Shown here: positions 18,917 through 28,023 of the stretch, in pieces | Position numbering within the stretch: position 1 is the first letter of the stretch | How the letters are laid out: every line of letters starts with the position of its first letter | The notes under the pieces: model-generated | Told to the model about the DNA's origin: nothing | Database searches by the model: none | Seen by the model: only the letters and a program-made list of their open reading frames with translations | Assembly: GCF_000761445.1 (NCBI RefSeq) | Contig: NZ_KN196470.1 | Span: 2,740,454 to 2,804,453, forward strand | Reading direction: 5' to 3' | Length of the DNA: 64,000 nt | Origin: Oleiagrimonas soli | GTDB lineage: Bacteria > Pseudomonadota > Gammaproteobacteria > Xanthomonadales > Rhodanobacteraceae | Made by a program: the position numbers and the translations under genes

Positions 18917-19975
18917 ATGCGCATGCACACCCTCGCCGCCTTCGCCGCGTTCGCGTTCGCCGCCGCCAGCGCCAGCGCTACCCCGCCATCGTCCGCACCG
19001 CAGGCCGATGCCGTGAAGCTGCAGACGAGCACCGTGCCGTATTCCAGCTTCGCCTCGCCCGCCTCGCGCGCGGTGTTCCGACGCATGCTCGAACAGGGTC
19101 GGCACGCGCCGCCGCTGGACGGACCGATCCAGGCTAGCCGCGCCTACTACGCCAAGATCAACCGCGCCCGCGCACAGGACATGCGCCAGCGCTGGTCGGT
19201 GCGCATCGAGCGCACGAAGCTGGGCGGCGTGCCGGTGCAGATCGTGACCCCGGCCCAAGGCGTCGCGCCGGTGCAGCGCCACCGCGTGCTGGTCAACCTG
19301 CACGGCGGCGCGTTCCTGTGGGGCGCGCAGTACGGCGGCCTGGTGGAGTCGATTCCGCTGGCCGGCGTGGGCGGCTTCCGCGTCGTCAGCGTGGACTACC
19401 GGCAGGGACCGGAACACGTGTTCCCCGCCGCCAGCAAGGACGTCGAGGCGGTGTACCGTGCGCTCCTGAAACGCTACAAGGCCGCCGACATCGGCATCTA
19501 CGGCTGCTCGGCCGGCGGCGTCCTCACCGCCGAAGCCACCGCGCGCATCCTCGTGCACAAGCTGCCCGCGCCCGGCGCCATCGGCACCTATTGCGGCTCG
19601 CTGACCGACCTCGGCGGCGACTCGGCCTACCTGGCGCCGATGCTCAGCGGCGGGGACCCGGTGACGCATCCGCTGAAGCTGATCGACCTGCCCTACTTCC
19701 GCGGCGCACAGGCCGACGACCCGCTGGCGTTCCCGGCCGACGACCCGAAGCTGATCGCCCGCTTCCCGCCCACCTTGCTGATCACCGGCACTCGCGACTT
19801 CACCATGAGCTCGATGGTCTACAGCGCCAACCTGCTCGAACGCGAAGGCGTGGACGCCGAGCTGCACATCTGGAACGGCATGTGGCACGCCTTCTTCTCC
19901 GATGCCGACATGCCCGAATCGCAGCAGGCCTACGCCGTCATGGTGCGCTTCTTCAATCGCCATCTGGGCCATTGA
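18917..19975 (+). CDS. Secreted alpha/beta-hydrolase, hormone-sensitive-lipase (family IV) esterase
   Basis: 352 residues with a signal peptide (AFAAFAFAAASASA). Family IV hallmarks are present: the oxyanion motif NLHGGAF, the nucleophile elbow GCSAGG with Ser198, Asp294 in TGTRDFTM and His324 in MWHAFF. It would remove acyl or acetyl groups from a small substrate in the periplasm. As the last gene of the sugar operon, 14 bases after the transporter gene, it suggests that the natural substrate may be an esterified alpha-glucoside. A detoxifying or unrelated esterase cannot be ruled out. Confidence 0.88.
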   Translation: MRMHTLAAFAAFAFAAASASATPPSSAPQADAVKLQTSTVPYSSFASPASRAVFRRMLEQGRHAPPLDGPIQASRAYYAKINRARAQDMRQRWSVRIERTKLGGVPVQIVTPAQGVAPVQRHRVLVNLHGGAFLWGAQYGGLVESIPLAGVGGFRVVSVDYRQGPEHVFPAASKDVEAVYRALLKRYKAADIGIYGCSAGGVLTAEATARILVHKLPAPGAIGTYCGSLTDLGGDSAYLAPMLSGGDPVTHPLKLIDLPYFRGAQADDPLAFPADDPKLIARFPPTLLITGTRDFTMSSMVYSANLLEREGVDAELHIWNGMWHAFFSDADMPESQQAYAVMVRFFNRHLGH

Positions 19976-20062
19976 CCGCAGTCAAATCGGGCGGCGAAAC
20001 GCCTTTGCCGCCGTTGAACACTGCGGGTATGCTTCTATCCGCCCCTTTTCCACGCAGATGCC

Positions 20063-21457
20063 ATGAGCAAACAGAGCGTCCTGGTCGTCGACGACGAACG
20101 CGACATCCGTGAACTGCTGACCATCACCCTCGGCCGCATGGATCTCGAGGTCGACGCCGCCAGCAACGTCGCCGAAGCACGGCAACTGCTGGGCGAGAAC
20201 GCCTATGACCTTTGCTTCACCGACATGCGTCTGCCGGACGGCTCCGGTCAGGACCTGATCGAGCTGATCGCCGAGGAACATCCGGACATGCCGGTGGCGA
20301 TGATCACCGCCTACGGCAACGTCGACGCCGCGGTGAACGCGCTCAAGGCCGGTGCCTTCGATTTCGTCTCCAAGCCGGTCGACATCAAGGTGCTGCGCAA
20401 CCTGGTGCAGACCGCGCTGCGCCTGTCCGAGGAGCGCCGCAACAGCGAGGAATCGGAAAGCACGCCCATCGGCAGCCGCCTGATCGGTTCGTCCACAGCG
20501 ATGCAACAGGTACGCACCACCATCGGCAAGCTGGCGCGCAGTCAGGCGCCGGTCTACATCAGCGGCGAGTCCGGCACCGGCAAGGAACTGGCCGCACGCC
20601 TGATCCACGAGCAGGGCCCGCGTGCCGGCGCGCCGTTCGTGCCGGTCAATTGCGGCGCCATTCCGTCCGAGCTGATGGAAAGCGAGTTCTTCGGTCACAA
20701 GAAAGGCAGCTTCACCGGCGCGCACGCCGACAAGGAAGGCCTGTTCCAGACCGCCCACGGCGGCACGCTGTTCCTCGACGAGGTCGCCGAACTGCCGCTG
20801 CACATGCAGGTCAAGCTGCTGCGCGTGATCCAGGAGAAAGCCGTGCGCCCGATCGGCGGCCGCGGCGAGGTCAGCGTGGACGTGCGCATTCTCTCGGCCA
20901 CGCACAAAAATCTGGCCGAACTGGTCGAGCATGGCCATTTCCGCCAGGACCTGTTCTACCGCATCAACGTGATCGAACTGCAGATTCCGCCGCTGCGCGA
21001 CCGCGGTGACGACGTGCGCGAACTGGCCGATGTGATCCTCGAACGCCTGTCGCGCGAGAACGGCGAGTCGCGCGTGTCGCTGAGCGACGAGGCCTATGCC
21101 GCCCTGCGCAGCTACACCTTCCCCGGCAACGTGCGCGAACTGGAGAACATTCTCGAACGCGCCCTGGCCATGTGCGAAGGCGACACCGTGCAGCCGGACG
21201 ATCTGATGCTGCCCGACCACGCGCCGCGCACCCAGAGCGCGCCCGGCGCACCGGCCGCCGCGAGCACGAGTGCCGAAGCCGCGCCGCCGCCGCACAACAG
21301 CGACCAGCCGCTGGACGACTACATCTCCAACCTGGAGCGCGAGGCGATCATGAAGGCGCTGGAGGAAACGCGCTACAACAAGACCGCCGCGGCGCGGAAG
21401 CTGGGCATCACCTTCCGCGCGCTGCGCTACAAGCTGAAGAAGCTCGACATCGACTGA
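20063..21457 (+). CDS. pilR: Sigma54-dependent response regulator PilR
   Basis: 464 residues. The receiver domain has phospho-acceptor Asp54 (FTDMRLPDG). The AAA+ domain has Walker A GESGTGKE, the sigma54-contact loop KGSFTGA (Ser replaces the usual Ala of GAFTGA) and GRGEVSVDVRILSATHK. A Fis-type HTH ends the protein (TAAARKLGITFRALRYKLKK). PilR activates pilin transcription when phosphorylated by PilS. Unusually, about 11.8 kb of sugar genes separate it from pilS. No pil structural genes are in the window. Confidence 0.95.
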   Translation: MSKQSVLVVDDERDIRELLTITLGRMDLEVDAASNVAEARQLLGENAYDLCFTDMRLPDGSGQDLIELIAEEHPDMPVAMITAYGNVDAAVNALKAGAFDFVSKPVDIKVLRNLVQTALRLSEERRNSEESESTPIGSRLIGSSTAMQQVRTTIGKLARSQAPVYISGESGTGKELAARLIHEQGPRAGAPFVPVNCGAIPSELMESEFFGHKKGSFTGAHADKEGLFQTAHGGTLFLDEVAELPLHMQVKLLRVIQEKAVRPIGGRGEVSVDVRILSATHKNLAELVEHGHFRQDLFYRINVIELQIPPLRDRGDDVRELADVILERLSRENGESRVSLSDEAYAALRSYTFPGNVRELENILERALAMCEGDTVQPDDLMLPDHAPRTQSAPGAPAAASTSAEAAPPPHNSDQPLDDYISNLEREAIMKALEETRYNKTAAARKLGITFRALRYKLKKLDID

Positions 21458-21472
21458 GACCGCTGGCCTCGC

Positions 21473-21883
21473 CTACACCGTCACGCCGTCGAGCCGCTCG
21501 CGGGCCGCGTCCGTGACCGGCGCGAACAGGTTGACCAGGTTGCCGTCCGGATCGCGTACCAGCAGCGAGCGGTTGCCCCACGGCATCGTCTTCGGTTTCT
21601 GCACGACGTCGCGCAAGGTGTCGTGCAAGCGCTCGAAGGCGGCATCGACGTCCTCGACGCGGAACTCGAGGATCGCCGAGCGGTTGTCGGCGGCGCGCGC
21701 TGCATCTTCATCGTCGAATAGCGCCAGCGTCCGCGTGCTGCCGATGGCCAGCGTGCAGGACGGCATCCTCAGCTCCGCAAAGTCTTCGGTGTACCACGTG
21801 GGCGAGACGCCGGTGACGTGCGCGTAGAAATCCACCAGACACGTGATGTCGTCGGTGATCAGGCGAATCGAGACAAAGTCCAT
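21473..21883 (-). CDS. VOC-superfamily (glyoxalase/bleomycin-resistance fold) protein
   Basis: 136 residues from ATG 21883, chosen because GAGGAG stands upstream. Two beta-alpha-beta-beta-beta modules are seen: FVSIRLITDDITCLVDFYAHVTG and, later, SAILEFRVEDVDAAFERL with LLVRDPDGNLVNLFAPV. Proteins of this fold bind a metal and act as lyases, dioxygenases or resistance proteins; the specific reaction cannot be told. It stands alone, converging on pilR with a 15-base gap. Confidence 0.85.
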   Translation of the reverse strand: MDFVSIRLITDDITCLVDFYAHVTGVSPTWYTEDFAELRMPSCTLAIGSTRTLALFDDEDAARAADNRSAILEFRVEDVDAAFERLHDTLRDVVQKPKTMPWGNRSLLVRDPDGNLVNLFAPVTDAARERLDGVTV

Positions 21884-22017
21884 GCGTTGCTCCTCGGTGA
21901 GTGGACGCACGCGGCACCCGTGCCGCATCGCGTGCCGCAGAAGCTAGTCGCCCCCCACTGACAGCGTGGTGTCAGCAGACGCATCCATGCGTGCGAACTG
22001 CGCGGCGTCCGGACACG

Positions 22018-22045
22018 AAAAAGCCCGCGTCGCCGCGGGCTTTTT
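22018..22045. terminator. Bidirectional intrinsic terminator downstream of ssb
   Basis: AAAAAGCCCGCG (22018-22029) pairs with CGCGGGCTTTTT (22034-22045) around a 4-base loop. The A-run and T-run make it effective on either strand. It is placed 30 bases beyond the ssb stop on the minus strand. Confidence 0.9.
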
Positions 22046-22074
22046 CATCGCATGACGTCGCAACGACGACGGGA

Positions 22075-22593
22075 TCAGAACGGCACGTCGTCGTCGACGA
22101 AATCGCCACCGCCGCCCTGCGCAGGCGCGCCACCACCGCCGTACTGCTGCGACGGTGCGGGACGACCACCACCGCCGCCGCCACCCGAGCGCTGCTGAGG
22201 CGCGTTGCGGTAACCGCCGCTACCGCCGCCAGCACCGCCGCCGCCCATCTCGCTGCCGCCGCCGAGCATCTGCATCTCGTTGGCGATGATCTCGGTCGAG
22301 TAGCGCTCGATGCCGTCCTTGCCGGTGTACTTGTCGGTGCGCAGCGAACCCTCGATGTAGACCTGACGGCCCTTGCGCAGGTACTCGCCGGCGATCTCGG
22401 CCAGACGACCGAACATCTTCACGCGGTGCCACTCGGTGCGTTCCTGCTTCTGGCCGGATTGCTTGTCGGTCCACTGTTCGCTGGTGGCCACGCTCAGCGA
22501 GGTGATCGGCGTGCCGCTGGCGGTATAGCGCGTCTCCGGGTCCGCGCCGAGATTGCCGACCACGATGACCTTGTTGACTCCTCTGCTCGCCAT
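22075..22593 (-). CDS. ssb: Single-stranded DNA-binding protein
   Basis: 172 residues. The OB-fold N-terminus ([39 protein letters not shown]) is followed by a Gly/Gln-rich linker and the acidic tip DDDVPF that recruits repair and replication partners. It protects single-stranded DNA in replication, recombination and repair. It starts at ATG 22593, has a long leader upstream, and ends before a strong terminator, so it is probably monocistronic. Confidence 0.97.
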   Translation of the reverse strand: MASRGVNKVIVVGNLGADPETRYTASGTPITSLSVATSEQWTDKQSGQKQERTEWHRVKMFGRLAEIAGEYLRKGRQVYIEGSLRTDKYTGKDGIERYSTEIIANEMQMLGGGSEMGGGGAGGGSGGYRNAPQQRSGGGGGGGRPAPSQQYGGGGAPAQGGGGDFVDDDVPF

Positions 22594-23050
22594 ATTCTTT
22601 CGCCTTTTATCTGGATAATCGGTGTTCTTGCAGGGCTTCGTCCCGGCAACCCGCGGCTGTTCGCGATTGCCGCAGAGTACGCCTGCGACCCGTCCATAGT
22701 ACCGGGCTGCGGCCGGGCTTGGATACCGTCACGAGGCCGTATTCCGCTTCGTGAACGCCGCAGCCGGACCTGCAATGTGTGCCATGCGGCGCGTAGTCGC
22801 AAGCCCCGGGGCGATGCAGGGATCATCGCACCACGCCAGCCCTTGCTTCACGATCGACCGGCCCGGACAGCAGCGAGCGCCCGCGCGGCGGCGAGCGGTC
22901 CGACGAAGCGCCAAGGCCAGGCCCGGATGAAACGGCACGCCTGGCGGCCGAGTCGACGGAGGCTTCCCTGACGCGCGATGCGCATCGGCCAAGGCCGTTC
23001 CCGAACCCGAGCGCGCGCTTGTCCGCCTGGAACCGGTCCCGGCCCGCCAC
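22594..23050. other. 457-base intergenic region between ssb and the YajR-like gene
   Basis: No reading frame here has a recognisable protein, and no RNA gene was seen. It must contain the ssb promoter; TACTAT on the minus strand near 22698 is a possible -10 without a clear -35. Short minus-strand frames (22494-22826, 22729-22992) have the Arg/Ala/Pro-rich composition of GC-driven chance frames. Confidence 0.5.
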
Positions 23051-24256
23051 TCAGGCGGGCGACGACTCGGACAGCGCGCCCTGGATATCGGCGTTGCGCA
23101 TGCCCCAGAGCACCAGCGCCGCCCAGGGCAGCGCCAGCACGGCGGACATCAGGAACACGCTGGCGTAGCTCCACTGGCCCATGCCGATGCCGCCGAGCAG
23201 GCCGCCGACGAAAGCGCCGAGGAACTGGCAGGTCGCATAAGCGCCGAGCGCCGCCCCGCGCATGTGCTGCGGCGCCAGCCGCGAAACCAGGCTGGGCAGA
23301 GTCGCCTCCAGCAGATTGAAGCAGCTGAAGAACAGGCAGGCGCCGATCCACAGCCACACGTGACTCTCGCCGGCGGCGGCAAAACCGCACAACGCCAGCG
23401 CCAGCCCCAGCGCGCATACCAGCACCAGCTTCAGGCTGCCGGACACGGTGCGCACGCGGCGCAGCACGCCGCCCATCACGACCACCGACAGCAGCATCAC
23501 CGGCAGATAGAGCTCCCACTGGTGCTGCAACGGCATGCCGGTCTCGCGCGCCAGCACCAGCGGCAGCACCACGAAGCTGGCCGTCAGCATGGCATGCATG
23601 ACGAACACCGAGGCGTTGAGCACCAGCAGTCGCGGCTTCACCAGCATGTGCAGCACATCGTCGAAACCGGCCGCGGCCGGCGCGCGATGCAGCTCCGGCT
23701 TGGGCACCAGCACCCACAGCAGAATCATCGCGCCCAGCGCCAGCACCGCGGTGGTGCCGAACAGGCCTTCCAGTCCGCCCGCGGCGGCCAGCGGCGCACT
23801 GAGGATGATCGCCAGGATGAACGCCATGCCCACGCTGATGCCGATGATCGCCATCACCTTGCTGCGGTTCTCCGGCTCCGAAAGATCCGCGGCCAGCGCC
23901 TGGCTGGCGCCGGACACCGCACCGATGCCCTGCATCGCGCGACCGACGATGATGCCGACGATGCCGTGCGCGAAGGCCGCGATCAGGCTGCCGGCGATGA
24001 ACACGAGCAGGCCCAGCGTGATCGTGAGGCGCCGCCCGATGCGGTCGGAGAGCATGCCCATCGGCACCTGCAGCAGGGCCTGGCCGAAACCGTAGATGCC
24101 CATCGCCAGTCCGACCAGGAACGCGGTCGCGCCGGGCAGATGCCGCGCATAGGCGGTGAATACCGGCATGATCAGGAACAGGCCGAACATGCGCATGCCG
24201 ACCACGCTGGCCAGCGCCGAGGCGCTGCGAATTTCCTGTCTGCTGAGCTTGCTCAC
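23051..24256 (-). CDS. YajR-like major facilitator transporter
   Basis: 401 residues, GTG start at 24256. Motif A reads GMLSDRIGRRLTITLGL and is preceded by GIYGFGQALLQVPM. The pattern MRMFGLFLIMPVF, GAVSGASQALAADLSEPENRSKVMAIIG and FNLLEATLPSL closely follows YajR-type MFS proteins. The C-terminal ferredoxin-like YAM domain of E. coli YajR is absent. It is probably a proton-coupled efflux protein of unknown substrate. It lies upstream of ssb on the same strand and is divergent from ispB. Confidence 0.85.
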   Translation of the reverse strand: MSKLSRQEIRSASALASVVGMRMFGLFLIMPVFTAYARHLPGATAFLVGLAMGIYGFGQALLQVPMGMLSDRIGRRLTITLGLLVFIAGSLIAAFAHGIVGIIVGRAMQGIGAVSGASQALAADLSEPENRSKVMAIIGISVGMAFILAIILSAPLAAAGGLEGLFGTTAVLALGAMILLWVLVPKPELHRAPAAAGFDDVLHMLVKPRLLVLNASVFVMHAMLTASFVVLPLVLARETGMPLQHQWELYLPVMLLSVVVMGGVLRRVRTVSGSLKLVLVCALGLALALCGFAAAGESHVWLWIGACLFFSCFNLLEATLPSLVSRLAPQHMRGAALGAYATCQFLGAFVGGLLGGIGMGQWSYASVFLMSAVLALPWAALVLWGMRNADIQGALSESSPA

Positions 24257-24288
24257 GGAAGCGGCATCCTCACGTCGAGTAATCGGTC

Positions 24289-24343
24289 ATTATAGACATC
24301 GATCATAGCGACCCGCCCCCGGCAAGGCGTCGCACCCTATAAT
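24289..24343. promoter_or_regulatory. Divergent promoter region of the MFS gene and ispB
   Basis: Two perfect TATAAT hexamers point away from each other: 24338-24343 on the plus strand towards ispB and 24289-24294 on the minus strand towards the MFS gene. Convincing -35 elements were not found at 16-18 bp, so these are -10 candidates only. Confidence 0.45.
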
Positions 24344-24380
24344 TGGGCACTTCTTCCCGGTATCCAGGTCAGCCGTGTCC

Positions 24381-25382
24381 ATGTCCGTATCCGCCGACGC
24401 CCGCCCGCGTTCCGTCGACTTCGCCTCCGTGCGCGACCTCGCCGCGCCCGACATGGCGGCCGTCGATGCGTTGATCCGCGACCGGCTCAGCTCGGACGTG
24501 GTGCTGATCAACCAGGTCGCCGAACACATCATCGGCGGCGGCGGCAAGCGCCTGCGGCCGATGCTGCACACGCTGGCGGCGCGTGCCGGCGGCTATGCCG
24601 GTCAGGCGCACATCAAGCTGGCGGCGGTGATCGAGTTCATCCACACCTCCACGCTGCTGCACGACGATGTGGTGGACGAATCGGACCTGCGCCGCGGCCG
24701 CAGCACCGCCAACGCGGTGTGGGGCAACGCGGCCAGCGTGCTGGTCGGCGATTTCCTGTACTCGCGCTCGTTCCAGCTGATGGTGGAACTGGAGCGGCTG
24801 CCGATCCTGCGCATCCTCGCCGACACCACCAACACCATCGCCGCCGGCGAGGTGATGCAGCTGCTCAACATCGGCAACGCCGACGTCACCGAGCACGACT
24901 ACCTGCAGGTGATCGAGCGCAAGACCGCGGTGCTGTTCGCCGCCGCCACCGAGCTGGGCGGCGTGCTGGCCGACCTGCCGCCGGCGCAGTGCGCGGCGCT
25001 GCGTCGCTACGGCATGGAGCTGGGTTACGCCTTCCAGATCGCCGACGACCTGCTGGACTACGTCTCCGACGCCGACACCATCGGCAAGAACATCGGCGAC
25101 GACCTGGCCGAAGGCAAGCCGACGCTGCCGTTGATCTACGCCCTGCAGAACGCGCCGGCGGAGCAAGCCGAGGCGCTGCGCGAGGCCATCCGTCACGGCG
25201 GCCTCGACGGGCTGGAGCAGATCGTCGCCTCGATCCGCGAGTCCGGGGCACTGGAACGCACCCGCCGCCGCGCCCAGCAGCACGCGGCGGCCGCGCGCGA
25301 AGCGCTGGACACCCTGCCCGACTCCGAACATCGCCAGGCGCTGCTGACGCTGGCCGACTACGCGGTCGAACGCACGTTCTGA
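24381..25382 (+). CDS. ispB: Octaprenyl (polyprenyl) diphosphate synthase
   Basis: 333 residues from ATG 24381; GTG 24375 is an alternative. Both aspartate-rich motifs of trans-prenyltransferases are present: LLHDDVVDESDLRRG (first) and YAFQIADDLLDY (second), plus GGGGKRLRP near the N-terminus. It elongates farnesyl diphosphate with isopentenyl units to make the ubiquinone side chain. The ubiH and ubiI genes about 4 kb downstream serve the same pathway but are on the other strand. Confidence 0.95.
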   Translation: MSVSADARPRSVDFASVRDLAAPDMAAVDALIRDRLSSDVVLINQVAEHIIGGGGKRLRPMLHTLAARAGGYAGQAHIKLAAVIEFIHTSTLLHDDVVDESDLRRGRSTANAVWGNAASVLVGDFLYSRSFQLMVELERLPILRILADTTNTIAAGEVMQLLNIGNADVTEHDYLQVIERKTAVLFAAATELGGVLADLPPAQCAALRRYGMELGYAFQIADDLLDYVSDADTIGKNIGDDLAEGKPTLPLIYALQNAPAEQAEALREAIRHGGLDGLEQIVASIRESGALERTRRRAQQHAAAAREALDTLPDSEHRQALLTLADYAVERTF

Positions 25383-25464
25383 GAAAGCATCAGTGTTTTA
25401 GAACGGCACCCTTCATCCGCTACTCTGCGCGCCCGACCGGCCACCTCACAGCGAATCATCCGTT

Positions 25465-27051
25465 TTATCGCAGCATGTCCAACAACGGTTGCAACTGCTG
25501 CTCGTAATGTCGCCATTGCGCGACACTGCGAGTGTGGATCGGTTGACGCACCTGAACGCTGCTAGGCGTGGACACAGGTGCGACATTGCGTTCCGGGCTC
25601 AGGCAATCAACCTGCATATCCAGTCCACAGTATGCAAGTACTTGAGGCATGACCACCTCCGGCCGCTTCACCAACGCGTCATAGTCAACATCCATGACGA
25701 CGCCCGGCAACGTCTCGTGCCAGTGCCGCATGATCCGCCGGTATTGCCGATGATAGTGAGCCATGGCGCCGAAAGCGTAGCTGTACGTCGAGGTGCCCCC
25801 GAACATCGCCTTTAGATTGGAGAAACACACATCCATCGGATCGCGAACCATATGCAGAATCCGCGCATCAGGAAGCGCGCGATGGATCAGATCGACCAAC
25901 TGGAAGTTGGTCGGTAGCTTGTCGATGAAAAACGCATGCTCTCTTGCACGCCATATGGTTTGCTGCAAATAGCGCTCGCCGAGTTCGCGAAAATCCACAT
26001 GAGCGCTTTTCTTTAGATAATCAAGGCGACTGGCCAAGTCTCGCTCGACGATGTCGCAAGACCAGCACATCTGCAACAGGAAGTCATTGATTTCACCAGC
26101 GGAAACCACACCAGAATGATTTGAAAGCATGCGGTCCAACAAGGTCGTTCCGGATCGAGGAAGACCGATGATGAATATCGGAACCGGCCCCGAAGTCACT
26201 GCCCCGCCTTTCGAGACCGGCTTGAGCGCGCGCCCGATGATGGCCTCCGTCACGGCCTCTTCGCCTTCACGGTGATAGGGAAAGAGCTCGTGCATAATGG
26301 CATTGGAGGACGCCAGCGCCTCCCAGGCCTGTGCATGCTGACCCAGATCGTCAAGTTCATTAAATAGCGCGGATTCGAATTCAGCTCGAACCAGACGATC
26401 CCCAGCCACTCCGCTGTCGACCGGTATGCGGCCAAGCTTTGCCTGCAGGGACTCTACGTGATTTGTGGATGCCTCCTGTTTGCGCAGACGCGCCTGTGCC
26501 ATGGACGCACCGCTGAACATGGGCCATCGATCGAGGCACTGCTCCAGTATCCGGCCCGCGCCCTCGATATCACCGGAAAATTGCGCAAGGCTGGCATGCA
26601 GGTAGCACGCATCCGGATCATCAAGCCCCTCCGCTGCAGCCTTCTCGATCGACTGGAGGGCTTCGGGAATTTCCCCGAGCGCCAGACGCAATCTCGCCGC
26701 CTCCACCAGCACGGCCGAATCGAGATCGTGTTGTTCCTCAAGCCGCGACAGACAACGCCGCGCTGCGACAGTCTCACCGCAACGGGACAACCTTTGAGCA
26801 ATCTGTATCAGCATTTCTGGAGCAACAGGCGAGAACGAAGCTGCACGCAAAGCCTCCGCTGCCGCGCCACGAAACCGACCGCGCTCCCAAAGCACATCGA
26901 TCAACCGTAACCGAGTCGGAAGACTCTCGGGCACACGCTGGAGAAGCGATTCCAACGTGGTCTGCGCGGCTACCAGTTGCCCGCTAGCAAGGTATTGGTC
27001 CGCACGTCGGTTCAAGCGGTCCATAACCGCAGGAGTCGTTGGCATCGTCAT
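25465..27051 (-). CDS. TPR-repeat sulfotransferase, likely horizontally acquired
   Basis: 528 residues from ATG 27051; the longer reading to 27156 adds a poor N-terminus. Residues about 10-270 are TPR-like helices. Residues about 290-520 form a PAPS-dependent sulfotransferase with 5'-phosphosulfate loop FIIGLPRSGTTLLDRML (near residue 300) and 3'-phosphate motif MVRDPMDVCFSNLKAMFG. Such proteins transfer sulfate to a sugar, lipid or tyrosine; the acceptor is unknown. The gene and its flanks (about 25385-27200) are clearly richer in A and T than the surroundings, with codons such as AAA, TTA and ATA rare in the neighbours. Confidence 0.88.
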   Translation of the reverse strand: MTMPTTPAVMDRLNRRADQYLASGQLVAAQTTLESLLQRVPESLPTRLRLIDVLWERGRFRGAAAEALRAASFSPVAPEMLIQIAQRLSRCGETVAARRCLSRLEEQHDLDSAVLVEAARLRLALGEIPEALQSIEKAAAEGLDDPDACYLHASLAQFSGDIEGAGRILEQCLDRWPMFSGASMAQARLRKQEASTNHVESLQAKLGRIPVDSGVAGDRLVRAEFESALFNELDDLGQHAQAWEALASSNAIMHELFPYHREGEEAVTEAIIGRALKPVSKGGAVTSGPVPIFIIGLPRSGTTLLDRMLSNHSGVVSAGEINDFLLQMCWSCDIVERDLASRLDYLKKSAHVDFRELGERYLQQTIWRAREHAFFIDKLPTNFQLVDLIHRALPDARILHMVRDPMDVCFSNLKAMFGGTSTYSYAFGAMAHYHRQYRRIMRHWHETLPGVVMDVDYDALVKRPEVVMPQVLAYCGLDMQVDCLSPERNVAPVSTPSSVQVRQPIHTRSVAQWRHYEQQLQPLLDMLR

Positions 27052-27206
27052 CGAGTACACCGTATAAAAAGACAGAACGCTGCAGGCTAGTGCTTGTCTG
27101 GCGTCATGGATATGTGCCAGAACGCATCCGCACTTTTGCAGTTCATGCATGGCCACTTCACGGCATCAGCCGGCACGAACTGGCATCCTGACCATAAAAC
27201 AGTCGT

Positions 27207-27992
27207 TCAACGGAATGCATCATTCAGCCACATGTCCATCAAACGGTAGCTGCGCCGCGCCGCGCGCGCGTCGTAGCGGCAACCGGGCGAATCCTCGCCG
27301 ACCTCGGTGAAGCAATGCACGGCGTGGCCCAGCACCACGAACTGCCAGTCGGCGGGGCTTGCACGCATCTCGTCCATGAACGCGTCGGCGTCGCCCATCG
27401 TGCCCTTGTCGTCGGCGCCGTTCATGACCAGCACGTGCGCCTTGATCTGCCTGGCCAGGGCGGGATCGTCCGTCGACAAGCCGCCGTGGAACGACACCAC
27501 CGCGGCGATGTCCGCGCCGCTGCGGGCCAGATCCAGCACCGCCGAACCGCCGAAGCAGAAACCGATCGCGGCCAGATGGCGCAGGTCGATGGGCGCCGAG
27601 GCCGCCTGTGCGCGCAGCACGTCCAGCGCCTTGGTCACGCGCTTGCGCATCTCCTTGCGGTCGCCATAGAGCGGGCCGACCGCAGCGCGCGCCTGCGCCG
27701 CGTTCGCGGGCCGCAGACCGCGACCGTACAGGTCGCCGAGCAGGATCACGTACTTGCGGCCAGCGATGCGTTTCGCCTTGGCGATGGCGTCGGCGTTGAC
27801 GCCGTACCAGTTCGGCACCATCAGCAGGCCCGGTCGCTTGCCTGCGACGGCATCGTCGTAGATCAACGCCCCCTGATAGGTGCGGCCATCCAGTTGCCAC
27901 TGCACCGTGCGCACCTGCATGCCGGCCCGCGCGGCGAACGCGCACAGCGCCAGCACCACCCACAGACCCGTCAACACCATGAAACGCTTCAT
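27207..27992 (-). CDS. Exported dienelactone-hydrolase-family protein
   Basis: 261 residues. A hydrophobic N-terminus (VLTGLWVVLALCAFAARAG) looks like a Sec signal. The body is a DLH-type alpha/beta-hydrolase: VPNWYGVN, LLGDLYGRG, nucleophile elbow GFCFGG with Cys as nucleophile, Asp in NGADDKGT and His in LGHAVHCFTE. The cytosolic family opens dienelactones; exported versions have broad or unknown substrates. It is separated from the sulfotransferase by about 155 bases and ends the minus-strand run that starts at ubiH. Confidence 0.88.
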   Translation of the reverse strand: MKRFMVLTGLWVVLALCAFAARAGMQVRTVQWQLDGRTYQGALIYDDAVAGKRPGLLMVPNWYGVNADAIAKAKRIAGRKYVILLGDLYGRGLRPANAAQARAAVGPLYGDRKEMRKRVTKALDVLRAQAASAPIDLRHLAAIGFCFGGSAVLDLARSGADIAAVVSFHGGLSTDDPALARQIKAHVLVMNGADDKGTMGDADAFMDEMRASPADWQFVVLGHAVHCFTEVGEDSPGCRYDARAARRSYRLMDMWLNDAFR

Positions 27993-28023
27993 GATCGCTC
28001 TCCCGCATCGTGGAGCGACCAGT

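Noticed and set aside
8256-20062. Insertion sequence or transposon ends around the sugar cassette
   Set aside because: No transposase, target-site duplication or terminal inverted repeats were found at the pilS or pilR sides; the insertion is inferred from gene order only.
22848-23717. Possible gene overlapping the YajR-like transporter in another minus-strand frame
   Set aside because: Gly/Ala/Arg-rich shadow of the MFS gene, no recognisable domain.
25383-25464. tRNA gene after ispB
   Set aside because: No cloverleaf, T-loop GTTCRANNC or CCA-adjacent acceptor stem could be formed.
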